Source: Grammothele lineata | Taxonomy: Eukaryota; Basidiomycota; Agaricomycetes; Polyporales; Polyporaceae | NCBI GenBank assembly: GCA_002150815.3 | Contig: NDFF03000383.1 | Location: forward strand, 521,962-585,961 | Direction of reading: 5' to 3' | DNA length: 64,000 nt | Part shown: piece by piece, positions 26,201 through 38,140 of the stretch | Layout of the letters: the number at the start of each line of letters is the position of its first letter | How positions within the stretch are numbered: the stretch's first letter is position 1 | Notes under the pieces: model-generated | Told to the model about the DNA's origin: nothing | The model's database searches: none | What the model saw: only the letters and a program-made list of their open reading frames with translations | Program-made: the position numbers and the translations under genes

Positions 26201-29200
26201 TAATATATCGATCGTCGTATCCAAAGTTCAACGAGTCGTACAAGGTCCAGATGACGTTGAAAGAGGAGATATCGTAGTGATGGACGGTCCAATGTCCTCC
26301 TTGATGATGTATCATGATCACTGAGTCGAGCGTCTTGGCGGGGCGTGACTCAATGAGATCTGCCAACGCTACCATCTTGTTCTGGCGTAGCTGATGATAG
26401 AATGACGAGCTTGAGTGAACATTGCGAGTGAATAGAGCAGGAACCCTACCGTCTCTAAAGATAAGACATTCGTCCCGTGCATTCCCGCTAGGTTTGCTGG
26501 CGGCGGAGCGTCTCCATTGGAGTAGCAGAAGGCGGTACGCGACTTCTTGGCAAGTTCGGAATTATTCCAGATGTCTATCATGAAATGGATCTCGTCGAAG
26601 CGGACAGTGTAAGTCGGGCTTGCCCATCGGTTCACAAACGCCATAGGAGTGAAGTCCAATTCTTCTGGCAAGTAGACTGAGGTCCCAGACGCAACGTTCG
26701 TGGGAGGCTCTTCTCGAAGAGTAGGCATGACGGCCCTCATGTCCTCCTCATCAAAGAGGCTATTATAAGCGCGTGCTTGCCTAGTGCGACCGGGCTTCTT
26801 CTTGAATACGACTCTCTGGGGCTGGAGAGGCTTGATCTTTCTCGGACGGCCCGCGCGAGATTTTCCTGTTGACCGTGCGGTCTTGCGTCAACAATGGTTC
26901 TCGAGTATGGGCATTACAACCTTACCAACGACAGACGCTCTGCTGGCGTCTGGATGCGTAACGTTCTGCGCTGCTTCCTTGTCCAGGCGCTGAAGCCCTT
27001 TATAGACTTCATTGATCTTCTTCTTCAAGCGATCGTCCATCGGCATCTTCTTGGTCTTCACGATAACAGTTGTCGGTTCGGTCTCGGTCCCACTAGTATC
27101 TTCGACAAGGTCGTTGCTCGTCACACGCAATCTCTCCAGCTGACTTTCCTCCTCTGCACACGCAAAATATGAGTGAGTCGCCCATGTTCTGCATAGCGTC
27201 GTCATACCTTGCCATTCAGATATCGGACCGCACGTCTGGTACAGTTCGACGGCCTTCATGTGAGCGCATGTTTTTCCATTCATCCTCCACCCATGGCATC
27301 CACATTGCGGTTGTAAGCCGCTGGACACTTGTGGCAGGACGTACGGGCGACCCCCTGTCTCGGGGCTCCTATAAGCGTTTTCAGCTATAGTTCACGAACA
27401 CCCCTAATATTGCAGACTTACGCGGCTGCGATCACCTGGTAAGTACCATCCGTGTTAGGTATGATGAAGTTGTTCTCCCATATCGCGTGAGCTGCATTCA
27501 AAAGCTTCTGCACTTCTTCTTCTTGTCGTTGTCTTCGTCTTTCCAGAATCTGAAGAACGGAAAGAATTCGTGTACTATGATCACGGCCAGTCTGTCGATT
27601 CTGATATCCCGCAATCGTCAATCGGGGGAGCTGTACCCAAGAGGTTAATGAGTCACCTTTTGTTCTCTCTGCTCTCGAGGAAAATTTGGTGGAACGTGCG
27701 CCAAAGCCGTTCTATCCAGTTATTCGTGTTCCAGGTTCCATCTCTGGTACCCCCTGGGGGCAGCCCGATATCGGTGAACATTGCTGAAGAGAGACCGTGA
27801 CGTCTTAAGTCAGCTCGACTTCAATGTTCTAAATGAGGCAAGACGCACGTATCCAGTACTCTGTAAACCAATTGTCGTCAAAATACTGCTTCACAAACTG
27901 GGACTGCTTTTCTCGGGACGTCTCGGTGCCCGTAACTTCGCTTAAGATCGCCGTTCTCACGGCGTCATAGAACTTCTCTTTGGCGGCGGGCCATTCTTCC
28001 CACGTTCGACATCTTTGCAGAATGCGAAAGTGGAAGGCGATTACGATCTTGAGACGGGAAGAGATTTTCTCGGAATTGTCACGTTTTCCGTCCTCTGTCT
28101 CCCACCGGACCAGAGCCTGGATGACGTGGAACTGGCAGATTCGAATGAGAGAGTCTGACCCAAAAACTGCGATTGTTTACTCGTCAGAAGACAACTCATT
28201 GTACTGACAATTCTAGATCCTCACCTTGCTTGATAGCGTCTATCTCTGCTACACACTTGTCGACCATCCAATGAGAGGGTCGCCACTCCCCATTCAGCAG
28301 CCGCTCGTACGCTGTTTTGATCTTCTCTCTTTCAGCGTTCGTCCTCGGCCCGGGGATCTCGGCACCCTCTGTGGATCGTCAACTACTCGAAGGGTTGTAA
28401 CATATAGCACAATATACGGACCTATCACGACGGCTTGAGCGCGCGTTCGGAACTTCACCATCATGGCAAGGTACAGCTCAACGAGGGTGTCTTTCCGTAC
28501 GTTTGCAGAAAGGAATAAACACACTGGGAACGTGGTGGTATTAGTGTTATGCTCATGTAAGCGAGATCTCGACTCACCAGGAACTACATGCAGTGATTCG
28601 TTGACTGTAATGACGGCGTACAGAGGTGCGCGATTTTCATTCAATTTGCGGTGAGTAGCATCGGACGCGAATCCGTTCACGTCGCCATACAAAATCCCGG
28701 AGTCCGTGGCGTAGTCGTCCGTCATACCCACCTTGAACTCGGATATGGCCGCCGGAACTCGGGAGTCGTGAGGAACGTACCTTGCAGACATAGCGTGAGT
28801 TTTTGTTATATCGCACCTTACAAGCGCGGTCACTTACAAGAAGAAATGATGCGGATCGCTACAGGCCAGTTTGTGGAGAGCGATGATGGGGTTATTGTCT
28901 AAACGATCGCGCATACGATTCGGTGCGCTGAGGTTGTAGATGTCTTTTCTGCAAGGATAGCGGAACATGGGCAGCAAGATGGTGCCATCTTGGGGAGGGT
29001 GTGCGTACTGCCGTCCGGGCGTGTCGACTACTTTGACCATTTGATTCAATTCTGTTGGGTAACATGAGTATCTGTGCGTGTATCTGACGACGTGTATAGG
29101 CCGTACCATTCATGACTAATGTAGCCTTTGCTCCGCCTAGACGCAACCGAGACATGCCGATGGAGCGAACCCGCCGCGAGTACTCGAGGTGCACTATCTG

Positions 29201-30091
29201 CTCGTCCTGCACGTCTGCATGGGTTCCCTTCGTCCAGATGGTAGCCTCGCGGAGTTTGTGCGCGTATACCTCAATCTGAAACCGTGATGAGTCAAATGTT
29301 TATAACGAGGACGACTTGAAGGACGTACGAGAATTTGAACTCTCCCACTACATTCGTGGCCTCTCTTCCGTCCACTCGGTCCCCCTTCATCCGATGCGCA
29401 TCCGGCATCGTCAACCTCCGAGTCCGAGCTGGAGTCGCCCCCGTGCTCTATGTTTTTATCAACCACAACTCGCTCGTGTTTTCCAGCGCAGCGAAGCTGG
29501 AATCGTACGACGGGAGATCGCTTCTCCTCCCACTCCGCCCTCTGTCCGGCGTGTGTAGCGTACTCGCTGTTCCACGTGACCACGAAGGAACGTGCACGAG
29601 GATCTTTCGGAGAGTCTCCAGGATGACCGATCCATTTGACTTCGACGGCGTCGCCCGCGAAATACTTATACGGATGATAATCATTGTACTAAGGATTCGT
29701 GAGCTTATCAACGTTTGAAATAACATGCGAGAACACATACTTGCCAATCCAGCCAGTGCGCGACATGGTCCGTTTTCATAGTCGACGTCATCACCCAACC
29801 AGATACCCTCCGTTCTCTAAGAACGGCTGGGGATAACGAAGTCGCTAGCCCATCCCGGCTTGTTGGCGCCATCGCCACAACACCTTGTATGAGGGGGATG
29901 AGCTCAGGAGGCAGTTCTTGTAACTCCCTCCACAAGACTGGCACCGCCTGTGGTGGTGGAGCGGGTACCGGTGTTGAAGCGGCTGCGGTAGCCTCCTCGA
30001 GTAGGGGATGGTCACTTGCAGATCGCGGCTTGAAGTAATGGCGCGGACGGCCTCTTCGGCGTTTCGTGGAGTTCGTTGCCTTCTTGGACAT
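23257..30091 (-). CDS. Mutator-like transposase with SWIM finger and two Ulp1-type protease domains (one frameshift)
   Basis: Twenty-two exons join through consensus introns into about 1,878 residues, from ATG 30091 to TAG 23257. Domains in order: an AT-hook-like GRPR near residue 14; a DDE transposase core with the first Asp in GDVNGFASDATHR (about 405), the second in HWMVDKCVAEI (about 500), a CQFH motif (about 520) and the Glu in TNNWIERLW (about 635); a SWIM zinc finger CGCHGWRMNGKTCAHMKAV (about 745-765); a second AT-hook RAGRPRK (about 855); protease A with GGHW, YDSL and VQSDFVTCG (about 1020-1100); protease B with NHWF, YDSM and QEEEPKTDC (about 1345-1430); and a 450-residue tail. MULEs move by cut-and-paste, and Ulp1/C48-like domains are frequent companions. 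Exon 10 (27600-27422) needs a one-base shift near 27,500-27,530; every other junction keeps frame. Exon limits: 30091-29741, 29688-29329, 29275-29107, 29051-28838, 28780-28578, 28523-28422, 28368-28225, 28166-27849, 27783-27657, 27600-27422, 27368-27208, 27153-26926, 26865-26450, 26390-26145, 26089-25790, 25729-25271, 25206-25051, 24997-24896, 24828-24407, 24346-24010, 23943-23338, 23292-23257. Confidence 0.85.
23257..30091 (-). mobile_element. Mutator-like DNA transposon (coding part; ends not located)
   Basis: The element is defined here only by its transposase gene. MULEs normally have inverted ends and 8-11 bp target duplications. I searched the flanks (22.3-23.2 kb and 30.1-31.1 kb) by eye and saw no convincing pair, so the true limits are wider than given. 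The near-complete reading frame suggests a young insertion. Confidence 0.75.
27500..27530 (-). other. Single frameshift inside the transposase
   Basis: Upstream the frame reads IDRLAVIIVHEFFPFFRFW and runs into a stop right after a Lys-rich AAG repeat. The continuation LLNAAHAIWENNFIIP, which leads in frame to the SWIM exon, is one frame over. The summed exon length leaves a remainder of two, as a one-base loss or two-base gain would give. The AAG repeat is a likely slippage site. Confidence 0.7.
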
Positions 30092-33000
30092 CGATCGAAA
30101 GTAGTCGGTGCACGAGACCTAACGTGTCGGGTGTTGAAAGCTTGTGAGCGGATACGAAGGCCAACGTAGGGCTGTGAGAGGAACATACTCGACAGATGAA
30201 GTGTATGGGTCTTCGGCGCGGTGTTGTCTATGGTCGCAAACGTAGAAGGCGGAGCGAAGGACGAGGACAGACCGCGCGGTCAGTGGGACGAGGTAATGGA
30301 TAATAGGCGGGTTCGAACGGAGGATTGGCCGGCCTGACAAAGCGTAAGTGAGTAGAGCAACGAAAGCAAAATATGACAGGGTTGGATGTACAACGTAAGT
30401 AGTCGCACAGAGGGCGGCCAAGGAGCTGGGTCAATAAGAGCGACACGCTTGAGGGGAGGTAATCGCGACAGCGACCACTCAAGGATGGAAAATGTGAAAG
30501 GAAGATGGAGAGTGTGAGCGTAGCTGCAAGGATAGCAGCGCCTTATGTATGAGAGCGAGTCTGCGACCGGAATGCAGGGCCTGGGGGAGGTGACGGAGAG
30601 AATGTCTTGTCAGCCTGACATTCAGATGTCTCTTGCTGCGCGCCGTTGGTTGCCGTTCTTCGGACTGCTCTCAAATCTGTTCGTTCGGAAAATCAAAATA
30701 TGTACATGAGCCATATGAGAGACGAGGCCTTCTGGATCTAAAGAGGAAAAATGGAGAATAAGACCGGGATATTTGCGAGTGATGGTGAAATATGGCACCG
30801 TCGTGGCGGCGGTCACACCTGAAAACCTATTCAGAGCTACCAGACGAGTCAAAGGCGGCTGAAGTATTGGATATCTACGTAGCAGTGTGGAATTGCCCCC
30901 CTACAGTCTCTAGACCTTCAGATTGTCAGTTAGGCTGGGTATCAATAAATAAACTTGCCGGCTCACTCGGAGTTAACGAAGATTCTGAATTCCATGTTCT
31001 GAGGTGGCGGTGACCGATCGGTATTCATCCTTGGGCGCTTTCATAGCGGCACGGAATTCACCGTGTCCAGCAGGGCCGAAAGTTCAAATCGCCGTCATCA
31101 GCCTGAGCATAAGTGCAACAGTAACGACACGACCCTACGGGCCGCAGGCAAACACCACGGCGATCTAGCGGACGACAATGGAAGAACTCAATCAATCAGC
31201 TTTTGACTACCTCTGTAGAACGATTAAACGCACTCTGAGCTGCCGCTAAGCGTTGTTCGTAGATCAGCCGTTAGCAGACGTTCAAAATTGGGTTGGTAGT
31301 ACGGGCAGTACTAGTGCTATCGTGCCTAGTACACATCTTGGCACGTGGTCGAATCGTTCCGAACTGTGAGAAAAATCACATTCCGGCAAGTGCCGATATG
31401 AGTTTGAATTAGTGAACTCCCAACGATCCACGGCTAGCGATACGCTTGGGCAAACAGATACAATTGACAACCGGCAACAAATTTCCCACTACCTACGGTC
31501 CCTGTCAAACCCGCTGGGTTGAGCATGAATCGGTGAATCGCATTCTATCAGGCTCAGGGCTGCGGGCTGTCCTACGACTAATCAGTCTTCGTGTATCTTT
31601 CTTCTAGACAGTGCGGCGATGTGAGTAGCGTGTCCGTCGCCTAAAGGGTGCTTTGATGCTTCTAGACCGATATCACGAATTGCCATGCAATGTGCGTCCC
31701 TGCCACGAAAGTCATCAGTCATGGCTAGCCACGGACGTCCGAAACCACCGAAACCTTGACGTCCCTGGAAGAGCAGGAAACAGTACAAGCAGCCCTAGGG
31801 CAGCGATAGGGCTCCGTTTCCAGGGCTCCCACCGCTTCTACGGAGTTCTTCCATGCATTCCAAGATTCCAGGTAATTTCTTAGATCCGCGAACCTTCTCG
31901 ACGACATTTATTCAGCCTGAGAAATGTGACATTGAGACGGCATTAATCGTCGAATCGTCTGGTAGGTCTAGCAATGGCGACACAGGCTGGCGATGTGATC
32001 GGTTCAGTAGACTCACTGTGGTGGTTGAACTGGAATTGGCGATGTGACTGATCTCATAGGGTTGTGTTTCTCGCACGTACGATCCCAGCGTCTGAAGTAA
32101 TAGAGCACTCCAGCAATGTTCAGTTTTAACGGCTGAGAGACTAAGAATCTCACGATGAGGCGCATACCCTAACGTGCTCGGAGAATCTCTATCGTAGGTG
32201 CTCCGCGATACTCTCGCGTAGCAGAAATTCTGTCAGTTTGCTGATACACGCTCCGATTTAGAACGTTCGTCGAGAAATCTGACGAAGCCCTGCCACTACC
32301 ATCATTGAGAATCAGCGGGGATCACACGAAGTTCCAGTATGCGACGTTCGCAGGGCCGAGATTTTGCGATCCTGGCAGGCTCTTCCTACCCACCGTTGAA
32401 TCGGGTGCTACCGTCATGGCTCACGATTCACACCGAGGGCTGTGGCTGCACTGCTGCGGACTCTCAAGCTGTCACGCAGTAGGTCGTATTCTTTCTGCCA
32501 GGCCCGGTTGGCTGGGGCTGCTCCTCGGCGCACTCGGTACCTTCGCTCTCGCTTCCCTCTCTCCAGTTCGGCCGCCCTACATGCGACCATGGCTCCGACT
32601 AAGAACAGGAAACCTAGGTAAGGCTTGATTGTACGACTATCCGTGAACGTTTTATCATTTATCTCCCGGCACAGAACGAGGCGGTCGACGATTACTCAGT
32701 CTTCCAACTCAATGGCACAGGTAGGGCAGCATCTGAAGGGGGAAGGGGACAGTGTGTCTTCAAAGTTCGTCGTCATCATGATATTCCACGAGATTTCTCT
32801 TTTCCTGATCTCCTCTCATCGTTCGTAGGATAAAGCACCGTTCAACACTCATCGATGATAACCTGCCGACAAAAGGGAGAGGAGAGACAACAGCGCGGTA
32901 TGTTTTCGCTCACGTCTTGTATGGCTCTACCGTTGACAAGAATCTCAGCAACGTGAGATACAACGGAGGAACCGTTACAAAGGAAGCCCATCCGCAACCG

Positions 33001-33532
33001 TCCCCGCCCATTTATGAGGCTCCGACATCAGGGATGACTCTTAGAAGCCACTCGTGAGTGCGAGTATGCTTGGATTGTAGAAATTTGCCTTACCCTGCGT
33101 TACAAGCGCTGCGACAAAGAATACCACAGCCATAACATCAGCCATTCATGAGCAACCAGGGACGCTTGCTTCATCATCTCGACGACGCTCCAGGTCCGTT
33201 CGTGCATTGATGAACTCCTGGTTATGCAGTAATCCTTTACCAGACCCGCTACGACAAAAAGACCCGAGAACAAAGACATTGTCGCAGAACTAGGCAAAAT
33301 GCGAGTGGAGTATAGTCCCGCCGTCCCTGGTGACAATGAGATGTAAGGGAGCTATATAGTTGTTTCAAAGAAGGCCACGCTTCATGACCTTTCCGCTCCA
33401 ATGTCTTAGGGTGACAGGCAGTTTGGCCGACGAGCAAACAGGCACGGCACCAAGTCCCTTGCACATAACTTTGAGTAGGTACAGGACGGTCTCTGCTACT
33501 GAACGTCCTCCTCACATACTTTCTCTGCGCAG
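30092..33532. other. Gap with no supported gene
   Basis: The first few hundred bases are the promoter side of the transposase gene. Short frames are found throughout. A minus-strand frame at 33,336-33,100 contains a hydrophobic stretch (MSLFSGLFVVAGLVKDY), and an overlapping frame reads VMAVVFFVAALVTQ before a GTAAGG donor-like site. This could be a relic of a membrane protein, but no family is recognised. Confidence 0.35.
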
Positions 33533-35037
33533 CTTGCCATACATCCTACCTGCAGCCAAGGCCTCGTTCTCGAGCGATACCCGTTGAGCTGTTGGAGGCC
33601 ATATTCAGCGAAACGCTCACAGTGCCGTCTCTCGACCTTTTCGACTACTTCGTTGAAATCTATCCGATCGTATCCTGGCCCACGCCCACACAGACACATC
33701 GACGCGATGCCTTACGGCAAGTTTGCAAGCACTGGGACGAAGTCGTCACAAGTTCGTCCGCAATGTGGACGCAACTCGAAATCACACCGCATGCAAATCT
33801 CGACGGTCTATCTCGCGCTCTCTCTCGTGCTGGCTCCCGGCCCCTCCATATCAACATTTACTGCGATGTTTCGCTTGCGGGGCAACACAACGTCTCGCCA
33901 AGGGGCATTTTGTTGAGCGGCTTGGCCATTCTCAGCGACGCTGCGCATCGCTGGAAATCCATACATGTGTACGCCTCCGATTGTCGGCGTGTCTGGCAAG
34001 TTTGGGAGCTCATACAACCCGCCCTTCGTGGAAAGAGGCTCCCTCTGCTCCGGGACGTCCTCGCAACATCTGGCGACCGCGACTGCACACACTACAGCCG
34101 TACCCCCCGCGAAGAAGATCGGTTTATTGTCCCGCCTTCTTTTCCGTGGAATGGCGCTCCATCATCGACAGGTGAATCGACAGGTGACGAAACATTCTTG
34201 TACAATGCGAGCAGGTGGCGCCTGTCGGGATGCATCATGCCTTGGGACATATTTCGTCGTGTCCTTACCCCCATTCTCACCGACCTCGACGTCGACCTTC
34301 GTTGCGCAAACATCGATGTCCAGGACCTCATCGAGGCCCTGACTCTATGCCCACAACTTCAATCTCTCCACTTACAATGCAAGTTGAACCTCTCCGAGTC
34401 AACGTCCGTGCATGCTGCCATTCCCGTGAACCGAGTTCAACTCCCATCCATTATTTCGTTGTCGCTCGTCGAGCTTACTTCTGACGCAACCTTCGTCTTC
34501 GCGCGTTCTTGCCGTCTACCGTCCCTTCAAGAACTCCGTATTCATCTCCCTTGGTTTCCATACTATTCCAACTACGAGTGGGGGCATTACTCGGCGTTCG
34601 AGGAGGAGCTCTTATCGCTCTCCGGGATGGTAGACACACATTCCTTGAAGCGCCTAACTCTCACATCACTTGGCGTTCCAGTGGATTTCCAACGGAGTCG
34701 AAGTTTTTTCCGTTCTTTCCCTCACATAACACATCTCTACCTCGCCTTCAATACGCTGCAACATCACCACTGGATTGACCTCCTTACAGCAATGGGAGAC
34801 GGTCTACTTTCCGAGCTTCGGGATATCATTCTCGTTGACGTACAGCCGTGCCAGGTTTTGGAGTTGATCGATTTGTGTCCCAGCCCCGATGAACTCAATA
34901 TTCGATGCTTCTTGACTTTCTGCGACACCACCAATTTCACAGCTGAGACTACTTGGGCTTGCTCTCAGGTCAAGTCGTTGACATACACGGGAATACCGGA
35001 CAGCTCCTCTCATACTACTCGAGCGCTACGTGCTTAG
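33533..35037 (+). CDS. F-box/leucine-rich-repeat protein
   Basis: The open frame runs to a stop at 35037. The first in-frame ATG is at 33592, but coding signal starts earlier: IPVELLEAIFSETLTV, the F-box core, begins upstream of that ATG, and a good acceptor (TGCGCAG) ends at 33532. I therefore take 33533 as an exon start and assume a short upstream exon that I could not place. The F-box continues through ALRQVCKHWDEVVTSS, typical of the large Agaricomycete F-box family. About 400 residues with irregular leucine-rich repeats follow (for example LTDLDVDL, LCPQLQSLHLQC, SLKRLTLTSLG, FPHITHLYLAF, LLSELRDIILVDV). It is expected to be a substrate receptor of an SCF ubiquitin ligase. The frame is intact. 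Confidence 0.82.
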
Positions 35038-36080
35038 GTGAGGGGCCTTGGGAGGGCGGGGCAAATGAGCGGCCGTGGGACGGAAGGATAGTAACGTGTA
35101 GCAAAACGTAGCACCAAGCTGCAGCGATAGAGCAGTCCGGGAGATGTTAGTGGCTACGAGCGCAACGCAGCAGCATGCCTACGTGTACTATGGAGCGTTC
35201 TTATATGTCATCATTTTCGCTGTCTGAATAGAAGCTGAGGACATCAACTCGCGCAAGCTTACCTGGTCGATTGCACGATCTCGCGACTGAACTTCACTAA
35301 TTCCCAATTTTTCTGTCTGACTCAGACTCGTCAGACTCGTCAGAGAGTGAGATGTCAGACTTTTCGAGGGGCAACCGTCAGATTTTTCATTATGGCGAGG
35401 TAAGACTTCTCAGATGTTTCAGACATTCGCTCGCCTATGATTAATGACCCTGGACGAGCTGAACTGCTGTCTCTATTGGCTGCACTACGGTATATATACG
35501 ATTTACTGGCGTGCTTCGTCCTCGGGTACATGACATAGGACTCGCGCATTCGGTCATAGTTTGCTATCATGTGCATAACTCGGATTCGTTCGAGCTGTAA
35601 GGCGACTATACGTGCGTATGCTCGAAGACTATACTTAGTGGGCCTACAACAGCCAGAATATAGGACTTACCAGGCGTACGAGAAATGAGCACGGCGTAGA
35701 AGGGCAACAATTCAACGAGTTTCCAGACAGGAGGACTTCGGGATGACTGTGAGAAGCGGAGGCAGTGCGGTGATGTGACGTCAAACCGGCTGGGCTAACA
35801 GGGGTGCGAGAGATAGACGTCGCGAGCTCGTTGAGCGTGAGTAGCGGGAAGTCGGAGGGGAGGAGGAGCGAGGATAGGCGGAGAGAGGGAGAGGGTAGAA
35901 GTAGGAGGTCGCGCGAGAAGTCGATGAGCAAGCGGTACGCGCACGGGAGTAGATACGATGTCGATAAGTCAAAGTCGAATAGGATGTCGGAAGGCGAAGT
36001 CGAACGAAGCGAGACGAGTGCGCGCGAGAGACGAAATTCGAGGGAGCAAAAGCTGAGATTCGAGGGCTATGGCACCTGGC

Positions 36081-36998
36081 CTAAATACACCGAGACGGAC
36101 AAGAGTCGGAAACCGCTAGAACATAAGAAAATAGACGAAACATACGAAAACTGTGAGCCGGGCACGGATCAAGCACATAGGAGGTGAGGGAGAAATGAGG
36201 ATCGACGCGGAGAGAGGGAATGCGGGGGTAGCAGTGCTGGTGGACGAGTGCGGCCCGCGGGGCTACCACGGACGAGAGTATAGTAAAACTAAGGTAAGAG
36301 ACAATGTAAGTAGGAAAGAACACATAGAAATAACAATAAACGTAGCGTGAACACGAGAAGGGAGGACGCGAGCTAGGGCGAAGGCCGAGCGAGGTCGGCG
36401 GTTGGGATCCGCGGAGAATCGCGGTGGCGTACGCCGGAGTCCGTATTAGGGGTCGCGTCGGGACGTCTTGAGTGCGGTCCGACTGCGCGCGCCGCACCGC
36501 GTCGGGAGTCGGTCGCGACGTGGTCTGGACGCGTTTTGAGGTGTTTGCGATCGTGCGCGGAGGCCGTCGAGGCCGTCGAGGGACGGCGCGGAGAGTAGGT
36601 CGCGGTGTGGTTGGCTCGGAGGTCACAGTTGCGGTCGCGGATCCGTTGGCGGTGGCGATGGCGAGGCCGCGGTAGTGGTCGGGATCGCGGGTCGAGGGTC
36701 GCGGGCGTATCGCGGCCACATGTTGAGGTCGTGGATCGCGTTGCGTCGCGTCGGCTACACGTGGTGGTTGGTCGCATACCATGCACATCAGCGGAGCCAA
36801 GAGAAGTATGAGGATGTATAGGGGAACTACCAGCACAGGTAATGTGATAAAGAGATAGTACGACGACATACCGCAAGCAAAGTAATGTGCTTGGGGGTCG
36901 GGGACGCGCACTGGACACGTGGAAGTAGAAACATACGCAGCTTGTTTAGCAGACACACACGTCGTTACTGCAACGGGATCTCCATTCTCCACTTGCAC
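36081..36998 (-). CDS. Long open frame inside the putative element, possibly not a gene
   Basis: A 305-codon frame has two hydrophobic stretches (YYLFITLPVLVVPLYILILL near residue 47 and YVYCYFYVFFPTYIVSYLSF near 220) flanking a Thr/Arg/Pro-rich region. That middle part reflects a GTCGCG-rich skewed sequence at 36.4-36.8 kb. Length and membrane-like segments speak for coding; the biased composition and absence of relatives speak against it. Confidence 0.25.
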   Translation of the reverse strand: MQVENGDPVAVTTCVSAKQAAYVSTSTCPVRVPDPQAHYFACGMSSYYLFITLPVLVVPLYILILLLAPLMCMVCDQPPRVADATQRDPRPQHVAAIRPRPSTRDPDHYRGLAIATANGSATATVTSEPTTPRPTLRAVPRRPRRPPRTIANTSKRVQTTSRPTPDAVRRAQSDRTQDVPTRPLIRTPAYATAILRGSQPPTSLGLRPSSRPPFSCSRYVYCYFYVFFPTYIVSYLSFTILSSVVAPRAALVHQHCYPRIPSLRVDPHFSLTSYVLDPCPAHSFRMFRLFSYVLAVSDSCPSRCI

Positions 36999-37664
36999 TT
37001 AAGAACTGAAATGCTGAGAGCGGTAGTGGAGGCGTGGACGAGCGACAGGGGGCCTCATGAGCCTCATCGAGAAGCGCGGGCGATGAGTGGCCTACACTAC
37101 ATGTGTCTGTGATCGTTATTCAGAACGGAAGGTGAAGGTAGGAAAGGACGAGTACTCACTTAGAAAACCTGTGTATGAGCGAAACGCGAAAGCAAGGCGC
37201 AAGCGGAGAGGCCGCAGGTGCAGCCAAACGACGTGGCGAAGACCAAGTGCGAAGCGCTCAACCTCCGTTGCCAGCTAGCACAGCGAGCCCCGGCGCTCCG
37301 CACTGGTTGTTTGCTCTCTTCACCATGCCCCCGGCTCATAATTTGCTCTTACTTTGACCTCCCTCTTCACGGCTTACCTCTGCAGTTGTTAAATCTAACA
37401 AAGATCGACAATCGAAGGAACACGGGGTCACGGGGTCCCAAATGCGACGGACCACAAGTGTGCTTGGCATGATGGAGAGCAGGGTACTTGAGGTGAGTTG
37501 CGCTATCATCCTCCGAATAGATCTCATGGATCTCTACATAAGGCTCGAATTTGATGCATGAATACTGGCATTGGAAGACGCCAGAGTGCCTGCCCTGCAC
37601 GGCTACGAGTCTGATGTTCTCGCAAGCTCGTATTTTAGGTACGTCGTTTTAGGGCTATCACCGT

Positions 37665-38140
37665 ATGGCAATGCCTGATCTCCCAATTCTCTCATTTCTT
37701 GCTATCCCCGTACATCTAAGTTCATGTGCTGCCGACTCCGGTGAGATTTACGAACCGGCGCGCTTGAAACCGGTCGTGCGCGAACTCCAGTGGTGCGAGC
37801 AGCAGCGCAGTACGAGCCTCACCGCCGACTGCTCCTCGCGCGCTACCTCCATCGCCATTGCTCGCCCCGTCAGCGGCTTTCCTTGGGCACGTCTGTCTTT
37901 GGGAATGACAACGGGCCCTGTCCCGACTCGCGTTACCCATACCGCTTCGATGCCGTCTCCCGCAGCGTGCGTGAAGACGACGTCTCGCTATGCATGGTGC
38001 GACTCATGATCCACCCGGACATCGATCTCGCTGCCAGGAAGGCTGATCGGCTGGATACTCGCGTTCAATTGTCAGCTCGTCTCCTACTCGCACCGAAAGG
38101 GGCGCACTCGCTGCAGCTCCGTTGGCGATGACCGCGTAGT
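37665..38140 (+). other. Weak coding signal inside the putative element
   Basis: Two overlapping plus-strand frames include a stretch of balanced composition (SVREDDVSLCMVRLMIHPDI). No start, splice structure or family could be settled. Confidence 0.2.

Noticed and set aside
22300..31100. Terminal inverted repeats of the Mutator-like element
   Set aside because: Searched by eye on both flanks; no pair longer than chance matches was found.
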